Shown here one piece after another: positions 39,064 to 48,119 of a DNA stretch of 64,000 bases; positions within the stretch are counted from its first letter, which is position 1; each line of letters opens with the position of its first letter. Source of the DNA: Microbacterium sp. 4R-513 (lineage in GTDB: Bacteria; Actinomycetota; Actinomycetes; Actinomycetales; Microbacteriaceae). The position numbers and the translations under genes are program-made. The stretch covers positions 930,001 to 994,000 of the forward strand of contig NZ_CP049256.1 in NCBI RefSeq assembly GCF_011046485.1. The letters run 5' to 3'. The notes beneath the pieces were generated by a model. The model was not told where the DNA came from and made no database searches. It worked only from the letters and a program-made list of their open reading frames with translations.

Positions 39064-39136
39064 GGCTCTGTAGCTCAGTTGGTAGAGCGTTCGACTGAAA
39101 ATCGAAAGGTCACCGGATCGATGCCGGTCGGAGCCA
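39064..39136 (+). tRNA. tRNA-Phe (anticodon GAA)
   Basis: Cloverleaf of 73 bases: acceptor GGCTCTG/CGGAGCC, anticodon stem TTCGA/TCGAA with GAA at 39097-39099, and a T arm with the variant TCGATGC loop. Confidence 0.95.
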
Positions 39137-39163
39137 CAAGGGTGATCGTTACAATCACCCCAG

Positions 39164-39197
39164 AAACCCTCGCGTAGCTTCTACATCGCGGGGGTTT
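39164..39197 (+). terminator. Terminator after tRNA-Phe
   Basis: AAACCCTCGCG (39164-39174) pairs with CGCGGGGGTTT (39187-39197) with one G-T wobble, followed by CGTCTTT. A smaller GGGTGAT/ATCACCC hairpin lies directly before it at 39140-39160. Confidence 0.7.
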
Positions 39198-39334
39198 CGT
39201 CTTTCCCCCGCTTCGGCCTTTCCTCCCCTGCCTCGGCTCCCCCGCTTCGGGCTTTCCTCCGGCCGCCCGCAGCGCTACCGTGACACCACCAGCGCAACCC
39301 GGTCCCGCAGGCACGTCGGCGAGAGGACCATTCC

Positions 39335-40300
39335 ATGTCGAGCCCTCGGGCGCCGCGCTGGAGCATCCCGCTTCCCGACCTCACCGGGCAGCGCGCCGTC
39401 GTCACCGGCGCGAGCGACGGGGTCGGCGTCGAGATCGCACGCGGGCTCGCTGCCGCCGGCGCCGATGTCGTCTTGCCGGTGCGCAACCGCGCCAAGGGCG
39501 AGCGGGCGGTCGCGGGCATCCGAGCCGATACGCCCGGTGCCTCGCTCAGCCTGGTCGACCTCGACCTGTCGGACCTGGCCTCGGTGGCCGCGGCTGGGGA
39601 CGCGCTGCTCGCGGCGGCGATTCCGATCCGGGTCCTCGTCCTCAACGCGGGCATGATCGCGCTGAGCGACCCGGTGCGCCGCACGAGTGTCGACGGGTTC
39701 GAGCTGCACTTCCAAACCAACCATCTGGGCCATGTCGCCCTCGTCGCCCAGATCCTCCCGCTCCTGCGCGCGGGTGCGGCCCGAGTGACGGTGCAGAGCA
39801 GCCTCGCGGCGCGCTACCACCGGGTGCGGTGGGACGATCTACAGCTGGAGCGCGGCTACTCGGCGCTCCGGGCCTACGGGTCGTCGAAGGTCGCGCTGAG
39901 CCTGTTCGCCTTCGAGCTCGGTCGACGCAGCGTCGCGGGCGACTGGGGCATCACGACCAACGTCTCGCATCCCGGCATCGCGATCACCAACATCGCCCCC
40001 GCCGTGCTGCTCGAGAGCCGTAGCCGCGGCGCGCGCATCGGCCGCCGCGTCATGGAGGCCGGGGTGGGCGGAACGCCGGCCGAGGCATCCCTCCCCGCCC
40101 TCTTCGCCGCCGCGTCGGCGGATGCCGTTCGCGGAGCGTTCTACGGACCCGGCGGCTTCCTCGGCCTGCAGGGGCCGCCGCGCCGGCAGCGCCCCTACCG
40201 GAGCATCGTCGACGCCGGGGAGGCTGCGCGCGTCTGGGACGTCTCGCAGCAGCTCGCGGGCGTGCGATTCGAAGGGCCGCGCGCCGGCGCGAGCAGCTGA
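39335..40300 (+). CDS. SDR-family oxidoreductase (retinol dehydrogenase-like)
   Basis: A 321-residue short-chain dehydrogenase with the cofactor motif TGASDGVGVE near residue 30, an Arg after beta-2 (VRNRAKGE) that favours NADP, NAGMIAL near 105, and the catalytic segment ending YGSSKVALS near 185 (YxxxK). Such proteins are often labelled WW-domain or retinol dehydrogenase-like; the true substrate is unknown. Monocistronic, placed right after the tRNA cluster. Confidence 0.8.
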   Translation: MSSPRAPRWSIPLPDLTGQRAVVTGASDGVGVEIARGLAAAGADVVLPVRNRAKGERAVAGIRADTPGASLSLVDLDLSDLASVAAAGDALLAAAIPIRVLVLNAGMIALSDPVRRTSVDGFELHFQTNHLGHVALVAQILPLLRAGAARVTVQSSLAARYHRVRWDDLQLERGYSALRAYGSSKVALSLFAFELGRRSVAGDWGITTNVSHPGIAITNIAPAVLLESRSRGARIGRRVMEAGVGGTPAEASLPALFAAASADAVRGAFYGPGGFLGLQGPPRRQRPYRSIVDAGEAARVWDVSQQLAGVRFEGPRAGASS

Positions 40301-40439
40301 GGCTCGGCGCGCGGTGATGTGAAGGAGCCGGCCCCTTCCCGCCTCTCACCCTTGTGCGGGCTGTGTGCTCGGCGCACTCTGGTAGTCGGGGAATCGGGGA
40401 GCGTCGTCTCCGCGCTCGTGCTCGACGCGGCGACGTCAT

Positions 40440-41357
40440 ATGGCCGAAGCCGGGGGCGCCATGGATCGAGACACAACATCCAAGTCTCGAGGTGGCGGTG
40501 CGCCCGTCTGGCGTCGCGTCGGCATCTGGGGCCTGGCGACTTTGGGAGCCGCCTTCGTCGGCCTGGCTGCGACAGCACTCTGGCAGGGTGCGGGCGATTG
40601 GATCGCCGGTCTCACTGCCGGGGGCCCACTCGTCAAGGTGCGTGTCGACGAAGCGCCGAGCATGGATGACGTCAGCATCCCTCACGACGAGTCGCTCTCT
40701 CGGGCCGACCTCGATCGGCTCTCGGTCATGGATGTCGAGGACGCTGACGCCTGGCTTGAGGAGTACCGGAGCGGTGTGCCGAGCTCCGAACGGAGCGTCG
40801 CGCTGACCCTGACCGGCAATCGGCCGGATCCCGTGCGGGTCATGGATATGAAGGTGCAGAGCGCCTGCCATCCCCCGGATCGGGGCACGCTCGTGGTGAA
40901 CGTGGAGGGTCGCGGCGGAGGATCGGACTCCGAGCACATGATCGTGTATCCCGAGGAAGACGATCATGGCCCCTTCCTCTTCACCGCCGGCGCTCCGACC
41001 CACTACTTCCCGGCCCGCACGATCTCGCTCGAGCAGGGCGAACAGGTGGTGGTCGTCATCGACATCGAGCCCGGCCGCGACGGCATGGACTGGGAAGACC
41101 CGGCGAGCACCCGGGTCTGCGACGTCCGGCTCGGGCTGAAGATCATGAACGGAGACACCGAGGTCGAGGAACCGGTCCCCGGATCGTTCAGCGTCATGGA
41201 TGTCGAGCCCCACGCGGCGTATGGGAGCTACGGTGCGATCTATGTGGGCACGGGCATGTGCAATGCCTTCTATAAAGCGGACGACGGCTGGGATGGAACG
41301 GACGTCAGCGAGGTCTGCGGTGCCCGCAACGTAGACTTCGGCATACGCGGAGAATGA
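40440..41357 (+). CDS. Membrane-anchored protein of unknown function
   Basis: A 305-residue protein with a basic start, one transmembrane helix (about 30-50, WGLATLGAAFVGLAATALW) and a large extracytoplasmic domain with four cysteines, rich in acidic residues and beta strands. I do not recognise the family. A second ATG 21 bases downstream (MDRDTTSK) is an equally good start; neither has a clear ribosome-binding site. Base composition is slightly less GC-biased than its neighbours, which may reflect recent arrival. Confidence 0.6.
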   Translation: MAEAGGAMDRDTTSKSRGGGAPVWRRVGIWGLATLGAAFVGLAATALWQGAGDWIAGLTAGGPLVKVRVDEAPSMDDVSIPHDESLSRADLDRLSVMDVEDADAWLEEYRSGVPSSERSVALTLTGNRPDPVRVMDMKVQSACHPPDRGTLVVNVEGRGGGSDSEHMIVYPEEDDHGPFLFTAGAPTHYFPARTISLEQGEQVVVVIDIEPGRDGMDWEDPASTRVCDVRLGLKIMNGDTEVEEPVPGSFSVMDVEPHAAYGSYGAIYVGTGMCNAFYKADDGWDGTDVSEVCGARNVDFGIRGE

Positions 41358-41407
41358 GGGCTGAGGCGCCGCCGAACCGCGGCGAGCCGGCGGGGGGTTC
41401 CTGCGGG

Positions 41408-41878
41408 CTAGCCGGCTGACGATCCGGTGAGACCGTCGAAGAAGCGGGACTTCGCGTGTTCGACGTCTCCCCCGGCGCGCTTGAGCGCGTTGTAAGCGGC
41501 GCGGGCGGCGGCATCCGTCCGCATGCGATCCCAGGACGTCGTGAACCGGTGATCGTGCTCGGAGCCCACCACCGTCAGCGCGATGCCGATCGGCGGTTGC
41601 GCGTCGCGCTCGAAGGTTGCGAACGATCCCGTCCAGATGTCGAGGTGCACCGGACGGTAGCGCGGGACGAGCGCCTGCTTCGCGAGCTCGAACTCGGCCG
41701 GTTGCACTCGGAGGTGCAGATCGATGTCGCCCTTCGTCACAAGTCCCTCCAGGCTGCTGCCGCCGGTGAGACCCAGAACGCCCGGAACGCCCGCCTTCGC
41801 GAGCGCCTCCTGTTCCCGCGCCAGGATGCCTCGTGCCTGGGCGACCGAGTCCGCCGTCGTCAGCCGCCAGTCGGGCAC
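41408..41878 (-). CDS. GrpB-like nucleotidyltransferase-fold protein
   Basis: A 156-residue protein with the minimal nucleotidyltransferase signature GLTGGSSLEGLVTKGDIDLH (about residues 36-55): a GGSS turn then an aspartate pair two apart. A HLDIW strand follows near 78, and a helical tail with AYNALKRAGG. This is the build of GrpB/UPF0157 and related proteins, whose reaction is unsettled. It lies 22 bases after the PhyH gene start region on the same strand. Confidence 0.6.
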   Translation of the reverse strand: MPDWRLTTADSVAQARGILAREQEALAKAGVPGVLGLTGGSSLEGLVTKGDIDLHLRVQPAEFELAKQALVPRYRPVHLDIWTGSFATFERDAQPPIGIALTVVGSEHDHRFTTSWDRMRTDAAARAAYNALKRAGGDVEHAKSRFFDGLTGSSAG

Positions 41879-41900
41879 TGCTCCCCTCCCCGGGGCGAGG

Positions 41901-42803
41901 TCAGGCCTCGCCCATCATGAGGCCCTCGATCGAGTGCTTCTGGACGATCGGCTCGAGCTCGTCGACGACGGGGCACACGAGGTGGCGTCGCACGCGCTCG
42001 GGCAGCTGCTCGTAGAAGCCGCGGGTGACCGCCATGTCGTGGTGCTCCGCATTGCCGGCGCCGGGCGCATCCACGCCGAGGACGAGGACGGGGCGCGCAC
42101 GATCGGACGTGTTCGCCGTGCCGCGGTGGATCGTCAGCGCCGAGCGCACCGAGATGTCGCCGCGCTGCGGGTACTTGCGGACCGCGAGCTCATGGAAGCG
42201 GGGATAGAGCGACTTGTCGGGGAACATTTCGTGCTCGAAGTTCTCGGGGAGGTCCCACTGCGTCGTCGGCGCGATCTCGAACGGGCCCATGTCCTCGGTC
42301 GTGTCGACGGCGGTGACGTTGAAGGCGAGAGACGTGAGGCGCCCCGTCTCGCGCGTCTCGTCGGGCATCGGGAAGTCGCGGTGGAACGGCTGATCCTTCG
42401 CGCCCGGGTTGGGCACATCGAACCCGAGCTCGATGATCTGGTAGTCCGGGCCGAGGACGGCCTCGCAGACGCCGCGAACCCAGGGGTGGTCGACGAGGTC
42501 GAGCCAGCCCCGCATCTGCTCGGGGTGGATCTCGACGTAATGCCGCTTCGGGCCCCGGCCCACGGCCCCGCCTTCACGGCCGAGGGCGTCCTGGTACGCG
42601 ACCTCGATGTCCTCGCGCAGCGCGTCGGCCCACTCGGGCGTGAATGCGCCCTTGCGGCCGTCGATGCCGTCGCCGTAGAGCGCCGTCACCGTCTTCGCGA
42701 TGTCGGGGTCGAGTCCGTCCGTCTCGATGGGTGCCGGGGTGGCCCGGGGCACATCGTCGGTCTGGGTGGTCGCCGGGATCGTCCCGGGCACTTCGTCGTG
42801 CAT
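41901..42803 (-). CDS. Phytanoyl-CoA dioxygenase (PhyH) family protein
   Basis: A 300-residue Fe(II)/2-oxoglutarate-dependent oxygenase. The iron triad is visible as H-x-D in FHRDFPMPD near residue 140 and the distal His in ALTIHRG near 225; the downstream Arg (RARPVLVLG) should bind 2-oxoglutarate. The family hydroxylates lipids, ectoine and many small molecules, so the substrate cannot be named. The gene starts 28 bases after the GH2 stop and probably shares its LacI-controlled transcript, hinting at action on the same carbohydrate or aglycone. Confidence 0.8.
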   Translation of the reverse strand: MHDEVPGTIPATTQTDDVPRATPAPIETDGLDPDIAKTVTALYGDGIDGRKGAFTPEWADALREDIEVAYQDALGREGGAVGRGPKRHYVEIHPEQMRGWLDLVDHPWVRGVCEAVLGPDYQIIELGFDVPNPGAKDQPFHRDFPMPDETRETGRLTSLAFNVTAVDTTEDMGPFEIAPTTQWDLPENFEHEMFPDKSLYPRFHELAVRKYPQRGDISVRSALTIHRGTANTSDRARPVLVLGVDAPGAGNAEHHDMAVTRGFYEQLPERVRRHLVCPVVDELEPIVQKHSIEGLMMGEA

Positions 42804-42831
42804 GTGTCGTCTCCTCGGTGTCTCTGGTGGA

Positions 42832-44640
42832 TCAGCGGCCCGTGATGGCGCGCCGGATGCGCTCGATCGGGATCTTCGGCTCGCGCGCCTCGGTCAGGAG
42901 GCCGTTGGTCTCCTGGAGGGTGTCGGTGAGCTGGGTGTAGCAGAAGCCCTGCAGGGCACGGCTGTCGTGGACGGCGCCCATAAGCCCCTCCAGGCGCTCG
43001 GCGAAGTCGTCGCCGCTCGAGGCGGTGGAGTAGCCCCAGGCATGGTCGTGGGCGTCGACGTCGTACGAGATGCCGCCGAACTCGGTCAGCATGACGGGCT
43101 TGTCGTCGACATCGCCCGAGAGGATCAGGCGCCGGCCGGCCGGGCCGGCGGTGCGGATCATCCGGTCGACGGCGGCGCGGTCCGCATACCGCTCGCGCAT
43201 GATGTCGGGATCGGCCTCGTAGTCGTGGATCGCGACGATGTCGGTGTCGACCTGCTCCCAGCCGTCGTTCGACACGACGGGGCGCGTCGGGTCGAGCGCC
43301 TTCGTGAGGTCGACGAGCGACCGTGCGTAGTGCTGCATCCGCGCGTCGGAGGCGATGTGCTGGACCCCCCAGCTCTCGTTGAGAGGAACCCAGGCCACGA
43401 TCGACGGGTGCGAGAAGTCCCTGCGCACGATGTCGAGCCACTCGCGGACCATGCGCTCGACGGCGGTGGTGGAGTACTCGAAGGCGGCCGGAGCCTCGCC
43501 CCAGACGAGGATGCCGAGACGATCCGCCCAGTACAGGAAGCGCGGGTCCTCGAACTTCTGGTGGACGCGGGTCGCGTTGAACCCGAGGTCCTTGATGAGC
43601 TGCGCCTCGGCGCGCAGGGCGTCGGCCGACGGCGCGGCGAGGTGGGACTCGGGCCAGTACCCCTGATTGAGCACCGAGCGAAGGTAGTAGGGCCGGTCGT
43701 TCAGCCAGAAGGCGTTCTGCCCGACGTGCACCGTGCGCAGTCCGAGGTAGGACTGGACGGCGTCGTCGCCCACCCGCACGTCGGCGTCGACGAGCCGCGG
43801 ATGCTCGGGCGACCACAGCAGCTGCTCGTAGCCCTGGCCGTTGCCCAGCAGGGGCACGGGGAGTGAGACCGTGACCGAGGCCCGGTCCGTCGAGGTCGTC
43901 ACCTCGCCCAGAACCTTTCCTCCGAACGCGAGCCGGATGCTCACGGCCACCGGCTCGGCGGGCACGCGCGAGAGGTCGAGTCGCGCCGAGACCGTCGCGG
44001 CGTGGACGTCCGTCACCCAGTGGACCGAACGGACCGAGACCGGCTCGACGGCCTCGAGCCAGACCGGCTGCCAGATGCCGCTCGTGCGGTGGTACCAGAT
44101 GACGTGCGGGTGCTCGAGCCAGTCCTGCTTGCCGCGAGGCTGCTCGACGTCCTCGGGGTCGTCCTCGACGCGGACGACGATCGAGTGCGTCTCCCGCTCG
44201 TGAAGGGCCTCGGTGATGTCGATGGCGAAGGGGGTGTGCCCGCCCTCGTGCGCGCCGACGAACGACCCGTCGATCCAGATCCGGCTGCGGTAGTCGACGG
44301 CGCCGAAGTGGAGGAGGATGCGCGATCCCTCGCGACGGCCCGCCGCCTCGAGCTCGGCTGCGCCGAAGCCGCGCTGGTACCAGACGACGCGGTGATGCGC
44401 CGTCTCACCGACCCCTGAAGCCGCCGATTCCGGGGGGAACGGGACGACGATCGTGCCGGCCAGCGACTCGCGCTCGAACCACCGCTCCTCGAGCCCGATG
44501 TCGGAATCATCGTGCTGGAAGGACCACTGGCCGCAGAGATCGGACCAGTGCTCGCGCACGAGCTGCGGGCGGGGGTATCCGGCCGGCACTTCGCGCGGGC
44601 CGGACCGGTTCAGGTCGTCGTCGAACATACCGACCAGCAT
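42832..44640 (-). CDS. Glycoside hydrolase family 2 protein
   Basis: A 602-residue cytosolic glycosidase of the beta-galactosidase/glucuronidase/mannosidase family: jelly-roll sugar-binding domain (about 15-190), Ig-like domain (about 195-300) and TIM barrel. The acid/base Glu422 lies in VPLNESWG and the nucleophile Glu520 in LTEFGG. It lacks the C-terminal domains of LacZ. No signal peptide, so it acts on imported oligosaccharide. A second ATG four codons in (MFDDDLN) is a possible start; no clear ribosome-binding site precedes either. A LacI operator lies just upstream. Confidence 0.87.
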   Translation of the reverse strand: MLVGMFDDDLNRSGPREVPAGYPRPQLVREHWSDLCGQWSFQHDDSDIGLEERWFERESLAGTIVVPFPPESAASGVGETAHHRVVWYQRGFGAAELEAAGRREGSRILLHFGAVDYRSRIWIDGSFVGAHEGGHTPFAIDITEALHERETHSIVVRVEDDPEDVEQPRGKQDWLEHPHVIWYHRTSGIWQPVWLEAVEPVSVRSVHWVTDVHAATVSARLDLSRVPAEPVAVSIRLAFGGKVLGEVTTSTDRASVTVSLPVPLLGNGQGYEQLLWSPEHPRLVDADVRVGDDAVQSYLGLRTVHVGQNAFWLNDRPYYLRSVLNQGYWPESHLAAPSADALRAEAQLIKDLGFNATRVHQKFEDPRFLYWADRLGILVWGEAPAAFEYSTTAVERMVREWLDIVRRDFSHPSIVAWVPLNESWGVQHIASDARMQHYARSLVDLTKALDPTRPVVSNDGWEQVDTDIVAIHDYEADPDIMRERYADRAAVDRMIRTAGPAGRRLILSGDVDDKPVMLTEFGGISYDVDAHDHAWGYSTASSGDDFAERLEGLMGAVHDSRALQGFCYTQLTDTLQETNGLLTEAREPKIPIERIRRAITGR

Positions 44641-44646
44641 GACGGA

Positions 44647-44664
44647 AATCTACAGCGCTGTAAA
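44647..44664 (-). promoter_or_regulatory. LacI-type operator upstream of the GH2 gene
   Basis: The perfect 12-bp palindrome TACAGCGCTGTA (44651-44662) lies in the 27 bases between the regulator stop and the GH2 start. On the minus strand it continues to AGCGCTGTAGATT, a 13-base string found again in the same orientation before the ABC importer operon. A CG-centred palindrome is typical of LacI operators. Confidence 0.85.
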
Positions 44665-44667
44665 CTC

Positions 44668-45678
44668 TCAGATCTCGGGAGCGCTCTCGCGGAACACGAT
44701 GCGGTGCGGGGCGAGCTCATGACGTCCCATCCCGTCGTACCCCTCGATGCGCTCGACGAGCATCTCGAGCGCGCGTTCGACGAGCGCCGGGAGGTCCGGT
44801 GCGACCGTCGTGATGCTCGGATACGTCACGGCGGTGATGCCGATGTTGTCCCAGCCGATGATCGCGATGTCGTCGGGCACCCGCAGGCCGCGCTCCTGCA
44901 CGGCACGCAGCGCGCCGATGGCGGCGAGGTCGTCGCGGCAGAAGAGCGCGTCGACGCGGATCCCCTCGTCGAGCGCCGCGCCGACCGCACGGGCGTTCTC
45001 GAGCGCTGAGACCTCACGAGCGGGGATGAGGAGCGAGGGCTCGGGCGCCAGACCCGCCTCCTCGATCGCGTGCTGGTAGCCGGCGATGCGCAGCCGCGAC
45101 GTGTTCGAGAGGCCGCCGGCCTCATGCCCGACGAAGCCCACGCGCCGGCGCCCCATAGCGATCAGGTGCGTCGTCGCCTCGGCGGCGGCGGCGCCGTTGT
45201 CGATCATGACCCGGTCCATCGTGAGCGGCGCGGCCGCCTCGCCCAGGAGGACGATCGGCACGTCGCCGCGGTGGCGGGCGACCTCCGTCGACGACATGAC
45301 GCTCGGCTGGAAGAGGAACCCGTCCACCAGTCCGGCCTCGGAGCTCGCGACGACCTCCCGCTCCCCCTCGAGCGTTCCATCGGTCTCCTCGAGGATCAGC
45401 CGGTAGCCGAAGCGCTGCGTGCTGCGCGAGCTCTTCCGTGCCAGTTCAGCGAAGTAGGGCACTCCCACATCGGCGAAGGCCAGCGCGATGAGTCCACTGC
45501 GACCGGTGGCGAGACGTCGCCCCATGACGTTCGGACGGTAGCCGAGCTCGTCGATCGCGTTCTGCACGGCGGTGCGGGTCTTGGCGCTGACATGCGCGTA
45601 ATTGCGCACCACGTTGGAGACCGTCTTCATCGAGACGCCCGCGTGATCAGCGACATCTTGGAGAGTGACTCCAGCCAT
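44668..45678 (-). CDS. LacI-family transcriptional regulator
   Basis: A 336-residue repressor: N-terminal helix-turn-helix TLQDVADHAGVSMKTVSNVV, hinge around residues 46-60, then a periplasmic-binding-protein-like sugar domain with VDALFCRDDLAAIGAL and IIGWDNI. GGGAGG lies eight bases before the ATG. It is divergent from the ABC importer and upstream of the GH2 gene, and the matching palindromes at both places make it the evident controller of this regulon. Confidence 0.92.
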   Translation of the reverse strand: MAGVTLQDVADHAGVSMKTVSNVVRNYAHVSAKTRTAVQNAIDELGYRPNVMGRRLATGRSGLIALAFADVGVPYFAELARKSSRSTQRFGYRLILEETDGTLEGEREVVASSEAGLVDGFLFQPSVMSSTEVARHRGDVPIVLLGEAAAPLTMDRVMIDNGAAAAEATTHLIAMGRRRVGFVGHEAGGLSNTSRLRIAGYQHAIEEAGLAPEPSLLIPAREVSALENARAVGAALDEGIRVDALFCRDDLAAIGALRAVQERGLRVPDDIAIIGWDNIGITAVTYPSITTVAPDLPALVERALEMLVERIEGYDGMGRHELAPHRIVFRESAPEI

Positions 45679-45730
45679 CGCACCTCCCGTATCCAAGTCG
45701 GACGAGACCACCCTAGTCACGCCAAGGGGC

Positions 45731-45760
45731 TTGACAGTAGAATTTCTAGCGCTGTAGATT
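45731..45760 (+). promoter_or_regulatory. Promoter with LacI operator for the sugar importer operon
   Basis: A consensus -35 TTGACA (45731-45736) stands 18 bases from the -10-like TAGATT (45755-45760). The operator core AGCGCTGTAGATT (45748-45760) covers the spacer end and the -10, so bound repressor would block polymerase. The start codon of the importer lies 78 bases downstream. The site is 70 bases from the divergent regulator gene and could control that as well. Confidence 0.8.
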
Positions 45761-45838
45761 CTCGCGGACAAGGCGATGGGTCAAGAGGTCGCGTCTGACC
45801 CAGACGTGATGGGCCCACACTCAAAGGAGAGCGATCAC

Positions 45839-47143
45839 ATGAAGAAGGCGTTCGTTCGGGCACTCGGCATCGCAGCGGCGGTGGGGCTCGGAGTAGCGCT
45901 CACCGGTTGCGGCGGTTCGTCGGGCACCACCGGCACCGTCTCTGGCGACGGCGAGTACGACGGCCCCAAGGTCGATATCACGTTCTGGCACGGCTGGACG
46001 GGTGGCGCAGCGCCCACCCTCGTGCCGAAGCTGATCGAGAAGTTCAACTCGGAGCACGACAACATCGTGGTCAAGAACGTGCCCCAGGAATGGGGTGACA
46101 TCGCGGCCAAGATGCCCCTCGCCATCAAGGCGGGCAAGGGACCCGACGTCGCGGTGCTGCACGGCGACGACCTCGCGACCTATGCGGCGCAGAAGCTCCT
46201 GCTCAATGCCGACGACATCGTCAAGGGACTCGGCTACAGCGCCGACGACTTCCCTCCGGGTGTCTACGAGGCGGGCGACTACAAGGGGACGCAGTACGCG
46301 ATCCCGTGGAGCGTCACCCCGCTCGGCCTGTTCGTCAACAAGGAGGTCCTGAGCCAGGCCGGCATCACCGACATCCCGACGGATCAGGAGTCGTACACTG
46401 CGGCTCTCGAGGCCCTCAAGGGCGTGGGCATCCAGGGTGAGTGGGTGGACGGCTACGTCTTCACCGGCACTTTCGAGTTCGAGAGCCTGCTGTGGCAGTT
46501 CGGCGGCGACCTCTACAACGAGGACGTCACCGAGGCGACCTTCAACTCCGACGCCGGCGTCCAGGCGCTGACGTGGATGACCGACCTCATCAAGGACGGC
46601 TACAGCCCCGCCAACGTCGCGCAGGACGGCAACATCAAGGCCCTCCTCGCCGGTCAGACCGCATTCAACTGGAACGGCGTCTGGCAGACGACGAACAGCG
46701 CGTTCGCCGACCTCGACTGGGCTGCGGCTCCCGTGCCCCAGATCGGCACCGAGAAGGCCGTCTGGTCGAGCTCCACGCACTGGGTCTTCCCCGCGAACAA
46801 GGGCCAGGACAAGAACAAGACGGCCGCGGCCGCGACGTTCGTCAAGTGGATGAACGACAACTCGGCCGGGTGGGCCGAGACCGGTGAGCTGCCCGCCGCG
46901 AACGACGTGCGCAACGACCCGACGCTCGTGCAGAACTACCCCAACCTGCAGCCCTTCATGGACGAGCTCGAGTACGCCCACTACGAGACCGTCTCCCCCG
47001 GCATCGCCGAGGCGAACGCCCTCATCACCACCGCGATCAACGAGGCCCTCAACGGCAAGAAGACGCCCCAGGAAGCGCTCGACGACGCCGCGAAGAAGGC
47101 CGACCAGATCCTGAAGCAGAACCAGGCGAAGTACGGTGGCTGA
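45839..47143 (+). CDS. ABC transporter sugar-binding lipoprotein
   Basis: Extracellular solute-binding protein family 1 (434 aa). Signal peptide with lipobox ALTGC (Cys about 24), Gly/Ser linker, then a mature domain opening VDITFWHGWTGG, with the family's KGPDVAVLHGDD near 105 and LLAGQTAFNWNGVW near 265. The clade binds oligosaccharides. AAGGAG precedes the ATG at good spacing. First gene of a three-gene importer under LacI control. Confidence 0.92.
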   Translation: MKKAFVRALGIAAAVGLGVALTGCGGSSGTTGTVSGDGEYDGPKVDITFWHGWTGGAAPTLVPKLIEKFNSEHDNIVVKNVPQEWGDIAAKMPLAIKAGKGPDVAVLHGDDLATYAAQKLLLNADDIVKGLGYSADDFPPGVYEAGDYKGTQYAIPWSVTPLGLFVNKEVLSQAGITDIPTDQESYTAALEALKGVGIQGEWVDGYVFTGTFEFESLLWQFGGDLYNEDVTEATFNSDAGVQALTWMTDLIKDGYSPANVAQDGNIKALLAGQTAFNWNGVWQTTNSAFADLDWAAAPVPQIGTEKAVWSSSTHWVFPANKGQDKNKTAAAATFVKWMNDNSAGWAETGELPAANDVRNDPTLVQNYPNLQPFMDELEYAHYETVSPGIAEANALITTAINEALNGKKTPQEALDDAAKKADQILKQNQAKYGG

Positions 47144-48119
47144 GATCGTCACCACCCCCGCCGTGGCTCCCCAGCGTGAGAACGCTGGGGAGTCCGGCGG
47201 GACTCCCGCCAACAGGGCGCGTGGAGGCCGGCGTCGCACGCTGATCGCCTACCTGTTCCTCGCGCCCTTCCTGATCCTCTTCCTGACCTTCGTCGTCGCA
47301 CCGGCGGTCTTCGGCCTCTGGATCAGCGTCACGGACTACAGCCCCTTCAGCGACGTCCAGAACTTCGTCGGGCTGCAGAACTACATCGCGCTGTTCGACC
47401 CGAACAGCACCTTCTCGGGCGACTTCTGGCAGTCGATGGGCGCCACGGCGATCTTCGTGATCCTCTCCGTGCCCTGCCTCGTGCTCATCCCGCTCGGGAT
47501 CGCGCTGCTGCTCAACCGCAAGATCCGGGCCGCGGCGACCTTCCGCACCGTCTTCTTCGCGCCCTACGTTCTGGGCGTCGCCGTCATCGGCGTCATCTGG
47601 GGCTACATCCTCGACACGCAGTCGGGCATCCTGAACCACCTGCTCGGCCTCATCGGCCTCCCCGATGAGATCCCGTGGACGGTCAACGTGCCGTGGGTGT
47701 GGGTCACGCTCGTCGGTGTCACGGTGTGGTGGACGATGGGCCTGAACACCGTCATCTTCTTGGCGGGACTGAAGGGGATCAACGGCGATCTCTACGAGGC
47801 CGCCGCCCTCGACGGCGCCGGCCCGTGGCGGAGCTTCACGTCGGTCACGATCCCCGGACTCCGGCCGGTGATGCTGTTCATCACGACGACGACGGTGCTC
47901 GCGAGCGCGAACATGTTCGGTCAGTCGTATCTGCTGACGGCCGGCGGCCCCGGCAACACGACGCGGACGGCGATCATGTACATCGCCGACCAGGGTCTGT
48001 CGCAGAACAACATGGCGCCCGCCGCGGCCATGAGCTACATCCTGTTCGCCTTCCTCGCGGTGATCAGCTTCGTCAACTTCCGCTTCCAGCGCGAGCGCGT
48101 CGAGAGGACCGTCGCATGA
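47136..48119 (+). CDS. ABC transporter permease, MalF/UgpA type
   Basis: A 327-residue inner-membrane permease with six helices and the EAA loop EAAALDGAGPWRSFTSVTIP near residue 225 that contacts the ATPase. An N-terminal tail of about 30 residues precedes helix 1. The GTG start overlaps the binding-protein gene by eight bases. Confidence 0.92.
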   Translation: MAEIVTTPAVAPQRENAGESGGTPANRARGGRRRTLIAYLFLAPFLILFLTFVVAPAVFGLWISVTDYSPFSDVQNFVGLQNYIALFDPNSTFSGDFWQSMGATAIFVILSVPCLVLIPLGIALLLNRKIRAAATFRTVFFAPYVLGVAVIGVIWGYILDTQSGILNHLLGLIGLPDEIPWTVNVPWVWVTLVGVTVWWTMGLNTVIFLAGLKGINGDLYEAAALDGAGPWRSFTSVTIPGLRPVMLFITTTTVLASANMFGQSYLLTAGGPGNTTRTAIMYIADQGLSQNNMAPAAAMSYILFAFLAVISFVNFRFQRERVERTVA

